Assembly: GCF_014192475.1 (NCBI RefSeq)
Contig: NZ_JACHXZ010000004.1
Span: forward strand, 485,348 to 549,347
Length of the DNA stretch: 64,000 nt
Reading direction: 5' to 3'
From: Simiduia aestuariiviva
GTDB taxonomy: Bacteria > Pseudomonadota > Gammaproteobacteria > Pseudomonadales > Cellvibrionaceae
Made by a program: the position numbers and the translations under genes. Of the stretch, positions 63,331 through 64,000 are shown piece after piece; the first letter of the stretch is position 1; every line of letters starts with the position of its first letter. The notes beneath the pieces are model-generated. The model worked only from the letters and a program-made list of their open reading frames with translations. It made no database searches and had not been told where the DNA came from.

Positions 63331-63773
63331 TGACTAACTCTCGGGGCCCGGTGATGCTTAATGCTGGGCTCGGGGCCTATAACAAGGGTAAATGTGCAAG
63401 GCTTTGTACCTTGTGCTCATAGGGTGTGGCAGTGCAATCCGCCACCGGCATGTTTTGAATATCGGGCAAGTATACAGGGTTTGGTGCCACTGATTGGTTG
63501 GGCGTGTCAGCTTCCGGTGGTTGCCCGTGAGCCGCTAGCGATCCGCGACTTGGGCCAGTGGCTTTGGTCAATGTTGCAGTGTATATAAATCGCCGTGGCG
63601 AGCGCCCCAGTGATAACCGTCTGGCAGGAAAAAACCATTCATACCATCAATTGGCTATATGGGTCGATTGGCAGTTTCCCTGCGACGGTGGCTAAGGTAG
63701 AGTCGCCGCACTCAGAATATAATCAAAACCAATAATTATGCAGGATGCGCGGCGCACGGCCGGTTAACACGTT
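63331..63773. other. 443-base gap upstream of rep
   Basis: Divergent gap between rep (-) and the gene starting at 63774 (+). No clear gene, but a short minus-strand reading frame (63571-63642) with unusually protein-like sequence is described in the findings. A perfect TATAAT is at 63718-63723 without a good -35 and may serve the right-hand gene. Confidence 0.6.
63718..63723 (+). promoter_or_regulatory. Possible -10 element for the receiver-like gene
   Basis: TATAAT 50 bases before the ATG at 63774; no -35 near 17 bases upstream, so weakly supported. Confidence 0.35.
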
Positions 63774-64000
63774 ATGGATACCCATGTCAGGTTGCTATTT
63801 ATCGACGCTGAACAGGTTGAATACCTGTTGATTGGCAGCCTGTTGTCTGAAATTTTCCACACCGCCTACGAAATAACTTGGCTGCCAGAGCTAGATAAGG
63901 CGGTGCCGGAAATCCTGTCTGACAATTACGACGTCATTCTGATGAACTATCAGTGGGGCGCAAGTTCCGCCAAAGACATCATCCAAGCGGCCCGCCATCA
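63774..64000 (+). CDS. Receiver-like protein, N-terminal part only (cut by window end)
   Basis: The first 75 residues from ATG 63774 show receiver topology: LLFID near the N-terminus (first acidic site D11, but A12 instead of a second Asp), and YDVILMNYQWG at 53-62, where the usual phosphoacceptor Asp is Asn (N58). If real, it is an unphosphorylatable pseudo-receiver. Genes next to rep in pseudomonads can encode c-di-GMP enzymes, so a GGDEF/EAL output is possible but not seen. Confidence 0.72.
   Translation, partial: MDTHVRLLFIDAEQVEYLLIGSLLSEIFHTAYEITWLPELDKAVPEILSDNYDVILMNYQWGASSAKDIIQAARH

Noticed and set aside
63377-63571. 64-residue minus-strand frame with TTG start in the rep gap
   Set aside because: Pro-rich, no ribosome-binding site, no recognisable features; mentioned only as a neighbour of the short frame.

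Overview
The window reads as ordinary chromosome of a gammaproteobacterium of the Pseudomonas/Cellvibrio kind, most likely a marine or soil Cellvibrionales-like organism. This is inferred from gene order and protein character, because no rRNA is present. The order spoT-rpoZ-gmk-yicC / rph / crc / pyrE ... argB-algC-coaBC / radC, and the block mutM ... coaD-rsmD / ftsYEX-rpoH, match the layout known around those genes in pseudomonads. I see no IS element, prophage, integron, tRNA, rRNA or CRISPR array.

Layout. 1-4756: stringent response and nucleotide/RNA metabolism (spoT, rpoZ, gmk and yicC on the minus strand, rph divergent). 4829-7129: crc and pyrE with a DUF4124 protein. 7236-12598: slmA, argB, a membrane-anchored algC and coaBC on the minus strand. 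12673-17293: a signalling insertion (GAF protein, NarL-type response regulator, large soluble PAS/GAF histidine kinase) between coaBC and radC. 17465-23206: radC, then an envelope-glycan cluster (ELM1-like protein, two GT4 glycosyltransferases, a YrbL-like kinase, an O-antigen ligase-like membrane protein). 23453-32098: housekeeping (rpmBG, trmO, mutM, coaD, rsmD, ftsYEX, rpoH, trmB). 32357-48892: envelope, stress and redox genes (an OmpA-type porin, a universal stress protein, an EstA-type autotransporter, an ABC-F ATPase, an FKBP lipoprotein, a WD40 lipoprotein, rsd, lrgAB, dsbB, a FliL-like protein, a Gfo/Idh/MocA oxidoreductase with a GNAT enzyme, a DUF4349 lipoprotein, acpH, gshA). 48984-55246: an RND efflux pair with a LytS/LytR-type two-component system. 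55430-64000: a VOC protein, an unrecognised secreted protein with an internal duplication, a small protein, a GGDEF-EAL protein, a methyltransferase and SRAP pair, rep, and the start of a receiver-like gene cut by the window edge.

How the genes fit together. Several sets look co-transcribed: yicC-gmk-rpoZ-spoT; coaBC-algC-argB-slmA; ftsY-ftsE-ftsX (overlapping stop and start codons); the LPS-type cluster; dsbB-lrgA-lrgB; the oxidoreductase-GNAT pair (ATGA overlap); and LytS-LytR-RND-MFP. Most convergent pairs are separated by clear bidirectional intrinsic terminators.

I found no obviously new multi-gene system. The best leads are the signalling module wedged into the radC/coaBC junction with a perfect DNA dyad beside it, the self-duplicated secreted protein at 56110-56883, the ELM1-like protein beside an LPS-core-type cluster, the degenerate receiver at the right edge, the absence of dut between coaBC and algC, and a three-way-junction inverted repeat at 55830-55878.
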